From Prostheceraeus crozeri (taxonomy: Eukaryota > Platyhelminthes > Polycladida > Euryleptidae), in the NCBI GenBank assembly GCA_907163375.1, contig CAJQUW010002202.1, positions 186,001 to 250,000 of the forward strand: a DNA stretch of 64,000 nt, given 5' to 3'. The notes beneath the pieces are model-generated. The model saw nothing but the letters and a program-made list of their open reading frames with translations. It searched no databases and was not told the DNA's origin. How positions within the stretch are numbered: position 1 is the stretch's first letter; the number at the start of each line of letters is the position of its first letter. Of the stretch, positions 1 to 12,394 are shown in pieces. A program made the translations under genes and the position numbers.

Positions 1-2310
1 TAACTAGAAATATCTGATGTCTAATATCAACATAACTAGTCTGAATAAAATTCCTTCATACAAAAGAAAGATCAATATCTCTGGATAATTAGATATCAAA
101 GAAAACTGTTCTAGAATATATACTGACGTCGAAGCCAAGTAAGTATTTATCAGGTTGATGTAGGGTATGACTGTGGTCAGATATCGGAAATGCGTTCATG
201 ACGATACTTCAAAGTAATGGCTACGAAATTTGCTTTTATGTCCATCAAATGGACATCACTATCACATCGCAATAATAAATATTCGAAAATGTTTGATGTT
301 AGAGTATCAAGGAGTAATTTATTGATTTCGATGTAAGCTTAATTTTATTATTTTCAGCATGTTCTTCGAATGTAGTGAGTGAACGACATGTACTGAACAA
401 AAGTAAGATATCTCTGCAAAATGTGAACTTACCATGAAATGCCGTTGCGTTCATGGCATATGCGATAGTTCTTGCTATTATTATTTTTTCTATTTATTCG
501 CATCTGTGCTGGGCATGTCCATCATATTTGCTTCTTTTATTGAGTAGCAAGATGTAAATCCCGACCTCATAAATGAAGCTATCATTTTCATCGCTTTTAT
601 CCCACCCTTGTTACATGATACCAGCTGTTTATCATAAGGAAGAAAAAAAATTGTGACATTTTTCCAAAATTAATGAACGACAATGAAGATTACACCGGTA
701 TAGAATGTATTTTGAAGGATTGAGTTTCCTTTAACTGATTCATGCTGTAAATTTTTCATTAAAAGACAATACCAGAGTCCTTCGACCGGTGCTAGTGAGA
801 AATTTCATAAATAATCTATAGAGTCATGCATGCTCGAGCTCGTATTTTACGTGCCTGAGTACTAGAACTAGAACAGTACATGTATTATAGTGCCTCTGAC
901 TGAATTCCAGCATACGTGTAAGTCTACATTCGTATTAACGGGAGAACTTTAACCTTCTTCTCTTAATAATTGTGCCAAATGAGATGAACATGGAAAGAGA
1001 AATAGAAATTTAATTATCAGCTTACTTTAACAAAAGAGCCTAACTATCACTTAATCTGCTGATAATATGACGATCCACAAATATTATTTGGTTTCCAAGC
1101 GGAGCAATATCAACGATTCAACGAGTAAACCCAATGAATAAGAACACTGGAAAATTTCAGTTATCTTGAAATATGATTGGTTCATCTTTTGATAATGATG
1201 TACGTCTTTGCTTCTTGGCAATGGAACTAAGACTTTAGTTTTCTTCGAAGTTTCGCCATTTTCCTTGTTAGGGACTTGCAGCTGTAGTGCAATTGTAGGA
1301 TTCGTCAATGAGTTCTCTCAATCAATACCTTTTCGGGTTTTCCGTTTACATCAAAAATCAACTTATCAAAAATTGTCTGTGATACTTCTGTATGGTCCTT
1401 GATAGGATGTTTCCACTGGCTTATTCATTCTATCGAGCCTCAGTCAAACAAAATCGGCTTTTTGCAGTGATTTGGGAATGCAACTACTATTCGTTATCTT
1501 TTGTTTTGGCATCCGATACGGAAAGAACAATTGATGTAATTGAGTTGACAATTCTTTTAACGTTTGGTCATTGCCAGTCATGACTTGTGGGATAAAAGGT
1601 TGTTAGAAAGAATGGAAAATGCTCTTGGTTGTGAGTTCTTCGTCGTCTTGTGAGATCCGAAGTCCAAATAGAGCTATTGACAACTGATCAAGCCAACATC
1701 ATCCTCGAGCTTTCAATGATGTTTTCAGGTTGTGACGTTCAATTTTTCCATTTGCTTTGGTATAGTAAGCATTTGTGCGGATATGATGCATGCTTAATAC
1801 TTCAGCTAATGTCGTCATCAATTCAGCTCGAAATTAGGCCAATTAGGCAAAATTAGGCTCATCTGTCTTTAATCAGTGTTAGTGGAAGACCAAAGCATGA
1901 AATCCATCTTGATATAAAGGCATTCGAAAATGTTTTGGCATCTACTATATTGCAAATTGGAGCTGCTTCCATCAATCTACATCGTCAATAAATATCGTGG
2001 CTTAACAGCACCTTGTATTGGCTTTATGAAATGTATTTTCAATAGAAGACGTTAAAAGGAGAAAGAAAAGTAAGAAAGTAAGTTGTTGCAGTTGCTGATG
2101 TACTGGCAATTGTATTTTCGCTTTCATTTATCACACTATGCTACCAATTTTGTGGCAGTTCAGAAGGACATGTGCTTGAGGCTTCAAACATTTATTTTGT
2201 GATTAGATCAATTGACAAGCGCATTCAAATTTGATTTCATAATTATATTGCTCATTCATGGAAACCTTTTAAGAAGTCAATAAGGAAAAGAAATTGCTAC
2301 AAAGTCTATG
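1..2310. other. intergenic, no gene recognised
   Basis: AT-rich sequence with only short open frames (under 75 codons), none with a recognisable domain or convincing splice context. No repeat structure stood out on reading. It may be intron or intergenic DNA. Confidence 0.5.
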
Positions 2311-2322
2311 AAAGAGGGTCCA

Positions 2323-2392
2323 TGGGCGTGGCCCAATGATAACGATGCGAGCTCGTCTCTGCCGCGAACTTAAGTTCGATTCTTGGGTCAAG
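2323..2392 (+). repeat. possible tRNA-like SINE head
   Basis: A box-like sequence GTGGCCCAATG (about 2328-2338) is followed about 35 nt later by a B box-like AGTTCGATTC (2373-2382), the spacing of an internal RNA polymerase III promoter. I could not fold a good cloverleaf and found no second copy in the window, so a SINE head is only a guess. Confidence 0.25.
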
Positions 2393-3073
2393 CGAATGAA
2401 GTCGCTTCATTGACTTGATAGTTGTCATTCCTCTTGGATATTGAATCACCAATTGTCTATGTCACCTTAAAAAGGTTCATAAATTCAGTCAGAGGATAAA
2501 ATTTTCAATTACTTTTTTGAGCGAATCAATGATGTAATGAAAAGCAAAAATTTCAAACTTATTGACCTGAAAAAACCCAGTGTTCAGAATTAGTTTTATT
2601 TCTATCATGAGCAACGGAATTACCTTTTTGTTTCAATCAGTGTATACAATCCACTTTATATGCTTTTGATTTGTCTACTTTGTCTACTTCATGTGTGGGT
2701 CATTTTTAAAAGCTATTGTCACTTTTCCTTCACAATTAGATTGTTATTTTTGCACACAATTGCTTTTTTCACCATAACGTTTCTTTATTCAATTAGATTG
2801 TTCATTTCATGGTAGTTATTTGATTCAAGGATTTGGTGAATGTAATCGACTTCTTCTAGAACCGACTATCGCCGGACTTCACTTTGTTAAGTTTAATTAA
2901 TGGACCACGGTGAAATAAAAACTATTGAATATAGCCAGATGTTCATTTGTCATATTCAACCTTGAAAATATGGAATTCCATTATTCTCACCATGATGCCT
3001 GTCCTTGGGACACATACGGCAGAATTAACAGCATTGATTCAAGTTGGAATCGTGCCTACTTGGCTAGATCTTG

Positions 3074-3598
3074 ACCCTTCTTCTCCGCTCCGTTTCCTCA
3101 CTCAGTCAGCTCAGTTCTCTCTTTCACGGCCCTTCTGCTCGCTGTGTTTCCTCAATCACTCAGCTCAGCTCTCTCCTTCCCGACTCATCTTCTCCGCAGT
3201 GTGTCCTCACACACTCACTCAGCTCAGCTCTTTCCTTCCTGCCTTTCTACTACGCTGTGTTTCCCCACTCACTAACCTCAGCCCTCTCCTTACCTGCCTT
3301 TCTACTCCGCTCTGTATCCTCACTCATCTAGCTCAGCTCTCTCCTTGACGGCCATTCATCTGGTCGGTTTCCTCACTCAGCTCAGTTCAGCTCTCTCTCC
3401 TTCCCGACCCTTCTACTGCGCTATGTTTCCTCACTCACTCAGCTCAGTTCTCCTCCTCTCGGCTCTTCTTCTCCGCTCTGCTTCCTCACTCACTCAGCTC
3501 AGCTCTCTCCTTCTCTGACGTTCCACTGCGCTGTGTTTGATCACTCACTGACTCAGCTCTCTCCTTCACGGCCCTTCTATTCCTCTCCGATTCTTCTC
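3074..3598 (+). repeat. pyrimidine-rich minisatellite, about 55-bp unit
   Basis: Nine to ten degenerate copies of a unit of about 55 bp, built around CCTTCTnCTCCGCT, TTCCTCACTCACTC and AGCTCAGCTCTCTCC. Unit starts are near 3074, 3128, 3181, 3239, 3294, 3348, 3405, 3461, 3516 and 3567. The top strand is strongly pyrimidine-biased over about 500 bp. Open frames crossing it on the plus strand (about 130 and 86 codons) only reflect the repeat and are not genes. Confidence 0.85.
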
Positions 3599-4735
3599 TC
3601 ACTTAAGACGAAATTTAAATTGTGAGATTATTTCATCCATGCCATTTTTGTCGATTTACTTCTTATGATATTTTGTGGTGACTTTTATTATCTCAATTGG
3701 ATTTCTTCATTTCCTCGACAGATTGCACTTTGATCACCGGTCACATCCTTATCAACTCTCGACGAATATCCGGTCAATGCGCCGGCGCCATGCTAATAAT
3801 TGGCGGATCCTCGCTTAGGATGTGAAACTCACGTCCCAGTGGGTTTCTTCCCTGCAACCAAGCTTCCCATCTATTGTTCTCAGTCGCACTGAGCTCCACA
3901 TTGTTAGTCATATAATTGCTTGAGAGACTTCAGTGATTGAAAGACTTTCATGACATTAATGGACAGAGCATAGGTGAAGTTTGCATGAACTGTTGTCTAG
4001 TTTTGAGTGCGAGGTTGCATGTCTATTTGTAAGACAGTCTTTCTTATGATTAATATACGAGGTTATATGTAAGTACAAAAATACCCGTTGACTAGTTTAT
4101 TTGGTTTGATAGCAGGAACAGGGACTTCCCTCAACATTCGAGCACAATGTTCGCTCACCGTATTGCCATCGTCCACCGAAGTTCCATGACCTTATAATCA
4201 GAGTATCATCGACTCATATTAACACCTGATACACAGAGTGGGAACCGAAATGGTGTCTAAAGCCAGGCTAGACCGGGCCCTGGCGTCAATTTTTGAAACC
4301 ACGATGGGGGCGGATCCAGGCGCCCATTTTTAAGATAATTTTCTGTGACGTGCTCTTCAGCATCACACTTCTGCTATACATATGTACTTCGTTGATGCCG
4401 AATCGAGTTTTATTTGATCGATTTGTAATAATGTCTATCATAACGAATGCTTGCGTACAACTCTCTGGCAGTGGGCTGCCAGCCGTATGCCGGTTTTTAA
4501 GGTGATTCAAATATCTGCATCAGTGAAATGCATTTACTGCACCATGATAATTTACATGTAGACATGCTGATGCGTCAATGTTCTCAAGGCTTCGTCAAAG
4601 GTGAGCAAATCCTCTCAAGGTCCTGATAGATTGCAGGTGGTTTCCTTAGTAAATGACATGACTCTCACGGATTTCGGAATAGAAGAATGCTGATCACTTC
4701 CGGTTCTCCCGAACAGCTTTAACATCGGATCGCAC
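3599..4735. other. intergenic, no gene recognised
   Basis: No coding signal recognised. The part next to 4735 may hold the untranslated 3' tail of the adjacent RTE-type LINE, which runs toward lower coordinates. Confidence 0.4.
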
Positions 4736-4738
4736 CAT

Positions 4739-5890
4739 CTAATTTGAGATGTACCTCTCGGTCTTTGGTGTCCCCAATGGACTCCATTCCGTTATTCTGG
4801 TGGCCGATCTGTTGTCGCTCCTCCTTTTCACTTGACCAGCACATTTCTTCTTTTCGAAACACACTATGTCAATGTTGTCCTTCACTTTCGATATCTCTTT
4901 TAGGTCTTCATTCGATATACGTTGTGTTATTCGTCGCTCCATTGCTTTTTGGGTGACTTGATGAAAGTGTTCATCCTTTTCTGTGAGGATCCATGTTTCA
5001 CAAGCATAAGTCAGCGACGGTATTACATGCGTGTTGAAGACATGCGCTTTCACCTCTGAGGAGACTTTTCTGTTCGTGATTTTACTGAATGCATACCATC
5101 CCGATTGTTTCCCCGTTAGTTCCCTTCCCACATCCCGCCCGAGGTAGATGTAGTCATCGGCTTTCTGGACTGGTTTGACATCCAACTTGATATCATCATG
5201 ACTGATGCAAAAGAGCATTTACGACTTCCTTGGTTTCTAGGGAATCAAAAGCTTTTCTGAAATCCACAAAAAAGTAGCCTATTGCCAGGGGAATTGATAT
5301 TCATGTGCTCTCTCGATCAATTGTGTAATTACATATATGTTGTCTATATTAGAGAAGCCTTTCCTGAAACCCGCTCGTTCTCTTCTGTTGCCTTCTTCAA
5401 GCTTTTTGCTGATTCTGTTGAGCAGCACTTTTGAGAATAGATTTGCCATTTGTGACATTAAGCAGATAAGGCGATAAATTTTCGACATTGTCTTTCTTTC
5501 TTTTTTCAAAAGTGAGTGGTCAAAAGTGTGTGTGGTTATCTTCCATGATGATGGGACTGACCTGCTTCGGAAAATATTGTCGAACTAATGGGCTGTAGTG
5601 TTGTAAACCTCTCTTGGAGCCTCTTTGAGGATTTCGATTGCGATTCTATCCTGACCCAAGGCTTTTCCAGTTCGCATTTTTTTACTGCTATCTCAATCTC
5701 TTCGATTAAAACTTTTGGAATGTCCTCGTGACTATAACTCGGTATGTCGTCGATGTCTTCTCTTTTTAGAGGCAGACAGATTCATGTAGAACTTCGATAT
5801 AATGTCGGAAATTTCTTCCTTGCTGTATTTGACCGTCCCGTTATCGTCTTCATGCATATTATAGCCCGCCTCTGAAGTGCCCGCTACCTG
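4739..5890 (-). pseudogene. RTE-type LINE reverse transcriptase ORF remnant
   Basis: Fragments of a non-LTR retrotransposon polyprotein on the minus strand. Near 5770-5880 is the endonuclease/RT linker type (SKEEISDIISKFY). At 5279-5509 an RT segment reads LLNRISKKLEEG, RERAGFRKGFS and DNIYVITQLIE, followed by an FVDFRKAFDS-like palm start near 5230. At 4739-5218 is the C-terminal part (YLGRDVGRELTG, YACETWILTEKDEH, QKAMERRI, CAGQVKRRSDNR). The CETW/AMERR/AG-V-RR pattern is typical of the RTE clade. The RT core including the YADD box is missing between 5218 and 5230, so there is an internal deletion, and the frame is broken between the upstream pieces. The endonuclease is not seen. It is an old, dead copy. 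The clade call is by motif and not by alignment. Confidence 0.75.
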
Positions 5891-5967
5891 CCTCAATGTC
5901 GACGGTCATAATTGTAACGAGTTATTTATTCATTGATTAGAATTGCCATGACAACTGATGTATGGTG

Positions 5968-6130
5968 GTGAGGGTTTGATCCTGTCAATTGACAAAGTCA
6001 CATAAGTGGCTCGTGGCTCAGGTGACAGAGCACAGGTCTAGTTAACCTTGGTCGTAGGTTCGAATCCTACTAGCCGCGCATCTTTTGCATAGCAATTTGA
6101 TCAATCGTGTATTTTTATTTTCATTGTTGT
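5968..6130 (+). repeat. tRNA-Thr-like SINE copy 1
   Basis: This segment matches, across its length, the reverse complement of 34075-34235. The shared part begins about 38 nt before the tRNA-like core (GGTGGTGAGGGTTTGATCCT) and continues about 50 nt past it (CATCTTTTGCAT, CAATTTGATCAATCG). Because flanks on both sides are shared at two loci, this is a dispersed repeat and not a lone tRNA gene. The leading segment has its own B box-like GGTTTGATCCT, so the element may derive from two tRNA-like units. Confidence 0.7.
6006..6078 (+). tRNA. tRNA-Thr(AGT)-like core inside SINE copy 1
   Basis: A 73-nt cloverleaf can be drawn by hand. The acceptor stem GTGGCTC/TAGCCGC pairs at 6 of 7 positions. The D arm is GCTC-AGGTGACA-GAGC. 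The anticodon arm CAGGT-CTAGTTA-ACCTT puts AGT at positions 34-36. The T arm GTAGG-TTCGAAT-CCTAC pairs perfectly. No intron is seen. It sits inside a repeated segment, so it is more likely a SINE core than a working tRNA gene, although the arms are well kept. Confidence 0.5.
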
Positions 6131-6599
6131 TAATAGCTTCTTTATGCAGTAATGCTTTTTTTCGCATTCTTGATTGATTGCATTTTCTGGGCTGCCTCGA
6201 TAGCCTTTCTCTCATTATACTCTTTGTAGTTACTTCGAATTTGCCTTCAAAGTTTTCGCACATCATCACCTTTTTCTATTTTCTCTTTTCTTTCTTAAGA
6301 TCTCGCAGATTTCCGGTAAATGTTGTTCCGGTTGTTATGAAAATTTAAGCATATACTCGTGATGAGCGCAACAAATTGGAACAAGAAGTGACAAAATAGA
6401 ATTGAATTGCTACGCCTATCAGCGAGAATAAGAAACTGGTTCCGCTAACTTCACACACTTGCTTGGCGCAGCTATTGCACAGTTGTTGGGTGAAGAAATG
6501 ACTATTTGTTCGTTGTTAAGTTTCTTTGAACAACAGTTCCACAAATGACAGGTCCAGTGTTGTAGTTACTGTTTTAGTCTTTAGTTAGTTATTCCGATA

Positions 6600-6790
6600 T
6601 CAAACTCCTTTAGACTGTTTCAGAAAATATGAATAAAAGTATTTAAAAACCGTGCTATTTATAGGTTTTTTAAAAAAAGCTCCTAAATTTTCGCCTTCTC
6701 AGTCCGCATCAGAGGATAGAAGGGAATTATGTAGATATAGAAAGATATCCTGATGATGGAATTATAGATCATTGGTCATAGAATAGGTAA
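6600..6790 (+). repeat. PLE terminal repeat arm (left)
   Basis: The stretch with TTTTCGCCTTCTCAG, GAGGATAGAAGGGA and ATAGATATAGAAAGAT... at 6690-6755 recurs as its reverse complement at about 8440-8600. The two arms flank a PLE coding remnant, the inverted arrangement usual for Penelope-like elements. Its match to the other arm is partial, so this is an old copy. Confidence 0.55.
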
Positions 6791-6822
6791 AGGAATAGAA
6801 ATTGTCGGTATTGCTCTTTTTC

Positions 6823-7745
6823 CAAGGTTGCCGTTGGGATTGGGATCTCAATTGGGATCCCAATAGCTGTTGGGATTGGGTTGGATTTGGGCTACCGAAA
6901 ATCCACCCCAATCCCAAGAAATCCCAATAGATCCCAACAAAATATACACGTAATCGTTGACATTAGTCACTACGTCACAAATGTTTTCGGGTTGTACAGA
7001 GCAGTTCATTTTGCTGTATCTTCAGTTCGACCTTGCCTCTCTCGAATTTGAGCATTGAGAGCTCTCAGTGTGATCCACGCAAATTGACACAGTCAGCTTT
7101 AGCTCTGCTCTATGTCTTTAACTTCCATAGTTGATAAAAATAGTGCTACTAGAAATGTATCAGCTATGTAATAGGTTTACACAATTCGCCTGTACGTTGT
7201 CATGCGCTTCGCCGCTTCTGTAATAAAACTATACATTGCAAGCTATTCAGGCCTATTTAACCATATAAGCCGCTGTCTACAGCCTGTTGCCTACTGTACG
7301 TATGAGACCGTGTAGCGAGCTGCTTATTAACACCGCATTATCCGATATAGGCTTAATTTATACCAAGTCTGTTCGTAGTTCATACATATATATTAGCCAT
7401 ACACGTAGGCCCCAACAAGCTCTTGAGTGAAGACAGTTTCGGTGCAAAATTTAGCCATACAGCACACCTATTATACATCATTGTGTAAAATCAATTAAAG
7501 CCCCCATTACTATTAAGGCCAGTCTAGGCCTACGTCCGTGGACTTCGTCAATCCAAAAAGTATCACATATGGCAGGCCTAAGCGCTAAGCCCCGATGCAG
7601 CTTGGGTTCAAATTGCGTACGTTTTTAGCTCTAAAACAGGCTATTCGGATTTCTATTGGGATTGGGATCTGTTGGGATCCCAATGGAAATTCTTATTGGG
7701 ATTGGGTTGGAATGGGGCTGGAAATTCATCCCAACAGCAAGCCTG
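6823..7745. mobile_element. non-autonomous hAT-like element, 923 bp
   Basis: The ends are CAAGGTTGCCGTTGGG at the left and the reverse complement of CAGGCTTGCTGTTGGG at the right, flanked by a perfect 8-bp duplication TCTTTTTC (6815-6822 and 7746-7753). The 8-bp duplication and CAGG-type ends suggest the hAT superfamily. The subterminal 100 bp at each end consists of degenerate GGGATT / TGGGATCCCAA simple repeats, so each end can also fold on itself. No transposase was found inside. It is inserted in the PLE remnant around it. A relative lies at 25439-28014. Confidence 0.75.
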
Positions 7746-7789
7746 TCTTTTTCTCCTCTTGAGTTGATTTTCGGTTGGTGCTTTTATAT

Positions 7790-8420
7790 TAGTTGTGCTT
7801 CCATCAGTCGTATCGTAGATTTGTGATATCTTCTTCATGCTTCGATAATTCAGTCTTAAAGTTGTTGGTGTCACGGCTCTTGAGATGTTTAAAGACAGAC
7901 GATGTTTCTCGGGTAACATGTTCTTTGATTCTCACATGGAGTGGTCGGATGGTACTACCAATATAAAAGTGTTGGCTTTGAAGACATAGCATATTAGTTT
8001 ACAAACAACATTTTTTCTGAGACACATTTTGTTATTGTTGACAGGACATGCAGATAATTGACAATGGGTTTTAAAATTCGCTTTCTTTTTTAAAGCATTT
8101 CTAAAGTAATGTCTGATTTTTGTGCAAGTTCGACGTTGAGCTGTTCCGAATCAAGAATATTCTTTATTCTCTGATTGATAGTATCGTTGATAAACTTCAA
8201 AAAGCATTTATCTTTGTTGAAGTAGTTGAATCTTCTTTGTCTTCTTCTCTTTTCTTTTTTCGTTTTATGGATCAAATTTTCCGGATATCCATTTAATTTT
8301 AATACATCATCGAATTGTTGAAGATGTCGTTGTTCTACGAGAGGATTGATTAGTACATGGTTCGGATATGCGCTTTCTTTTATTTTTTATCATTGCTGCT
8401 TTTGTTGAGTTAGATATATT
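7790..8420 (-). pseudogene. Penelope-like element RT/GIY-YIG remnant
   Basis: On the minus strand, 7804-7992 encodes LCLQSQHFYIGSTIRPLHV followed by RIKEH, the GIY-YIG endonuclease core of PLEs (FYIG strand, conserved R and H downstream). The segment at 8090-8275 (KKEKRRRQRRFNYFNKD, FINDTINQRIKN) lies upstream where the RT thumb/linker would be. No RT palm is left. The remnant lies between inverted terminal arms (6600-6790 and 8440-8605). It is broken and short, and can be compared with the PLE fragments at 11.2 kb and 39.8 kb. Confidence 0.65.
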
Positions 8421-8439
8421 TGAATATAAGTTCTTTTTC

Positions 8440-8605
8440 GCTGCTTAGAATGCTCCAATCTTTCTATATCTATATAGTTCCCTTCTATCCTATTGACTGC
8501 CATCTGAATCTCAAAATTTCTTTTTGCAAAGTTGTAACTCCCTTCTATCCTCTCATGCTGCCTGAGAAGGCGAAAATTTAAGAACTTTTAAATTAATATC
8601 ACGGC
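8440..8605 (-). repeat. PLE terminal repeat arm (right)
   Basis: Inverted partner of 6600-6790. CCCTTCTATCCTCTCATGC and CTGAGAAGGCGAAAATTTAA at 8531-8582 mirror the left arm. An extra, internally repeated CCCTTCTATCCT occurs near 8481-8494. It lies upstream of the minus-strand PLE coding remnant. Confidence 0.55.
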
Positions 8606-11228
8606 TTTTAAATTGTTTTATTCACATAACATTTCGGCGGAATTTCCAAATTCTTTGTCTCAGAACTATTAGCGGTTTCTTAGACATTTTATTGTCAGTA
8701 ATCGATGCTTGCGACTGCGATTTCAAGTATGACGTTGTTCGATGGCCTGTAATTTTTCGTACTGAATAAGCATGTGTGTTTCCGACTGCTTGTATTTCGC
8801 TTTCTATTCCAATTGTTGACTCGACGAAGTTCTTTTTAATATGCAACATTCAAAGGCTTCCAATTCATGACTGTTACACGAGCTCCTAGCATGCATGTAT
8901 ATTGCGCACGTGTAAATGCTAAATTTTGTGTGCAACAAAATTCTGGCTCCCAGGAAAAGCTCACAAGGTATGCCAATGCTGCAAGAAGTCACCGAGGCCT
9001 TCAGGATATGGAAGCTAACATTGCAGAAAATTTTTTAGACGATGATGTTGCGCGGAACGAGAGTCTCAACTATACCCATTTCATTTAGGGCTACCTGCCT
9101 TTCAGGTGAATGAGAGACCTAAGATTGTAATCGTTACTAAAATAGCGAAAAACGTCGATTTTCTATGGAAAGAGTTGGACGGCGATTGCGTAATCGGTGT
9201 CATTAAGGGGTTCAACAGGGATTCCAGGACCAACAATGGGGGAGGAGGGGTCTCAAATCCTTGAAAAAAGCGATTGATGCAGACGACCCTTAAGTGTACA
9301 TCCGACACGATTCCTATGTAAGCCTCAGTCATGATCGACATTTAAGAGCAGATCTGCAGGAAGACGCTATAGTAACTTTGCGCTGCAACTATCAGCGGTG
9401 TAGCTGTAGGAAGCTGCTATGTAAAAAATTACATTTGACAATTTTCACCATTAGTGAAAGAATTGGTAATTAGGTCCTGCCGTCTGGGATGGTGCCTTTC
9501 TAAGTCCTAACAGCAAACTTTTCATAACTGAATTACCGATGAAACTGAACCGTATACAGTTCCTACAGCATAGGAAAATTATGCCAAACAGTAGGAGAAT
9601 ATTATGAGAAAAGGCAGACCGGGGAATTCAAGCAGATGATATGCGCAATCACTGTACAACAATTGAAATCTATTGCTTCTTCTGTAATACTAATTCACCT
9701 TCTTCTATTCACAAGCTTGGCGTTGATTACACTCTGCTGTCGCCTCTATCGCCTATCCAAAAGGAAGTCAGTCGCGTGTCAGATGCTGTTGAGATATTAG
9801 CTACCATCATCTAACTCCTTAAACAATGTCACTCTTGTTTCTGATACAAAGCAGAAACTTCTCTTCTTTTAAATTCTTTCACGTCCAAGCTGCTGCCACA
9901 CTCTCACAAACGACAAGCAAGGTCAATAAACACCATGACAAAGTAGTGCATACCTAAGAATATCACAAAATCAGTCTGAATTTCCCGTAATATTTCGCGC
10001 TTACATTGGTAGGAAAATAACTTGAATATAGATTGCTGCCACGACGGATAGATCTAAGCCAGAAACGTAGGCAGTGAGGGGGCGGTGGGACCGGCGCTCC
10101 CCCTTTGCTCAAGTAGTAAAAAAGAGATTGTAATACCGTACAAATTATGCAGATTAACCGAGTGAAGAGAAAATATCAATAATAAAATTCATGAAATTCA
10201 AACTTATTAACTATGAAATATATAATGATTTTACTAACTCCATATTTTAAGTGATTGAATATTGGACATTGATGATGAACATACTCCATCATAATGAGGT
10301 GGAAAACGAAAGGAAAGAACTTAATTTTAAGAAATTTAAGAGAAAAATAATCATAGCAGTGACGAAGAACGCGAGACGTAAAATTTGCAAGACATAGAAA
10401 CAGATGCCTTGTTTTCATCAATCGCTTTATTATTTTGATAGGTCTCAGTTGGGAGATAATCGATTGTATCACTTTAATTAGAAGTGTGTCTTATACTAGG
10501 ATTAGCAATTAATGCAGATTTCGCAAACTGATATTCAATTATTTTTGAAAGAGACACCAAGGTCAATAAAATAATAATGATCCATGTTATGTTGATTGCC
10601 TAGAAATCAAGACCTGATAATTAGGCCGACTGGTGAACAATAACAACTATTGCTAACCATTGTCACACTACAAAAAACGTCTGACTTGGGCTGCATGCGG
10701 TCACACTCAAATGGAGGTGCAATAAAACTCGTGAGAACTCATCATTGACAAGTATAGGTGCGGGTTCTATTTGAGGGCGGGGTGCATAGACCAACTTTAT
10801 TTGCGTGCAACCTGTGGCTGTGGTATTAAGCGTAGAAATCATGTCACAAAAATTTCACCACCAGAGCTGCGTATCATAACCGCAGGCAAAGTGGCAATTA
10901 CCCCCCCTTACCCACAATACGTGTATTGCGGCCAATATTGCACAAACCTGAATTAAAAGGTTTAAGCCAAACTGCTGGCAGAAAGAAATTGATGTTTTAT
11001 TGCAAATTTTCGCTATGAGACGACCTTGTCAAGCAAATACAACGATTAAAAGGCAGACATAAATATTCAAAAAACAGTGACTGATATTCTGTGCATTCAA
11101 CTTTACGAATGATTTTCTGAAGACACAAAGAGAGAAACAATGTGCTTTCATCAACAGGAGAATCCTAACAAGAACGCATGCTTTCGTTAATTAGTAATTT
11201 ATAAAATTTAATGCAAAAGATTTGATGC
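8606..11228. other. intergenic, no gene recognised
   Basis: Short open frames only. An open frame at 8622-8849 (minus, 75 codons) directly beyond the PLE arm has no recognised domain. No clear repeat was seen, apart from a G-rich patch near 10070-10105. Confidence 0.4.
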
Positions 11229-11229
11229 T

Positions 11230-11478
11230 ACCAATTTCATGCAAGGAAGCACAGTCAGATTTCTGCGCACTCGAATTAATGCACATCTTACTCAATCTCA
11301 TACCTTTGTTTACAAACACCTCCAGTTGTGTAAATCCGATATTGATGTAGCAGTGATTGAAAAAGATGTTCATGCCATCAATTTGCGCCCACGAGAATCT
11401 GTGCTGATCAAAAAACTATGTCCTGTAAATAACACGGAGGAATGCACATCATATCAATCACTGATTTTTGAATTTTGA
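11230..11478 (+). pseudogene. PLE GIY-YIG endonuclease fragment
   Basis: The translated strand reads GSTVRFLRTRINAHLTQS, then VYKHLQLCKSD, AVIEKD, INLRPRESVLIKKLCPVN and NTEEC. This is the C-terminal half of a GIY-YIG nuclease of the PLE type: a GST-R-L--RI--H block, then the RE-xLIxKL-P-N end with the catalytic Glu of that family. The GIY-YIG strands at its start are only partly present, and no RT lies upstream. It differs from the copies at 7.8, 14-20 and 39.8 kb, so it is another PLE lineage. Confidence 0.65.
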
Positions 11479-11479
11479 T

Positions 11480-12370
11480 GTTTTCCTTTCTATCTGTGTA
11501 TTTGCTTGATAAGGCCTTAACGGAGAAAATTTGTAGCTATTTCATTTTAGCAGTTTAGCTTGTAATCCTTATAATTCAATATTCACAAATGCTGTTTAGA
11601 AAGTGCAGTATATTGCTAGACCTTATTTCATAAATCACTTCTTCTATAATCGAAGCAGCTTCACACCTGATATCCATAATAAACCTTAAAAATATAATCA
11701 TGAAATCATCGTTCAATTTGAATCAATAGTGATAACACACTATGTCGACACAAGGTAGCCTTTTTCCAGGTCGCATTTCCCCCAAACCATGCTATAATCC
11801 GCATGACTAACATAGATAAATAGTGAAGATTAAGGCATTTATTAAAGGTGATAACACTGCACCTTGGTAGTTCTAAAGTGCACCGTACCTTAGTTGTCTG
11901 AGGGAAAAATACTCTACCCTCAGATTAGCGTATCGCCGTTATACATAGACCTATATGTATATTCAGGGGCGGTCGATTTAATAGGAACTCAATATGCTGA
12001 ATACCTATGGTGACGTTTTGCAAGGGCGCATTATCGAATTTTGACGCCTAACTTACTGAAATGTAAATAATCTAAATTGAAAGATTTTTAGCGTCCATCT
12101 CATATAATCCTTAACATGGCGTTAGTTATGTATAGTTCAGATATGAAAATGGTATCCAGCATATATAATCCTAATTACATAGCGTTACTTCAGATGTGAA
12201 GAGGTGCCCATGTCCTATGATTTTATCTAGTGTCAAAAAAATAGTTGTCATGGGGGGACGTTGACAACCTTCACGTGGTCCCTCCTGCAAGTATCCTAAC
12301 GGGGAAACTAATGCCAACCCTCGAAAAAACGTCACATCGTCTCATTACTTTGTAACAACAACAAGCAACC
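11480..12370. other. no gene; possible 5' UTR of the LINE at its right end
   Basis: No coding signal up to 12240. From about 12242 (GGGGGGACGTTGACAACC) sequence composition changes and probably belongs to the 5' untranslated region of the LINE whose ORF starts near 12395. Confidence 0.4.
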
Positions 12371-12394
12371 TCAAGCGACGATATCAGCACCAAA

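Noticed and set aside
2947-3348. 133-codon plus-strand open frame, and an overlapping 86-codon one
   Set aside because: Both are translations of the pyrimidine-rich minisatellite; the serine/leucine repeats simply follow the DNA unit.
6006-6078. A working tRNA-Thr gene
   Set aside because: The cloverleaf is fair, but the same flanks on both sides recur at 34 kb, so a dispersed SINE is more likely.
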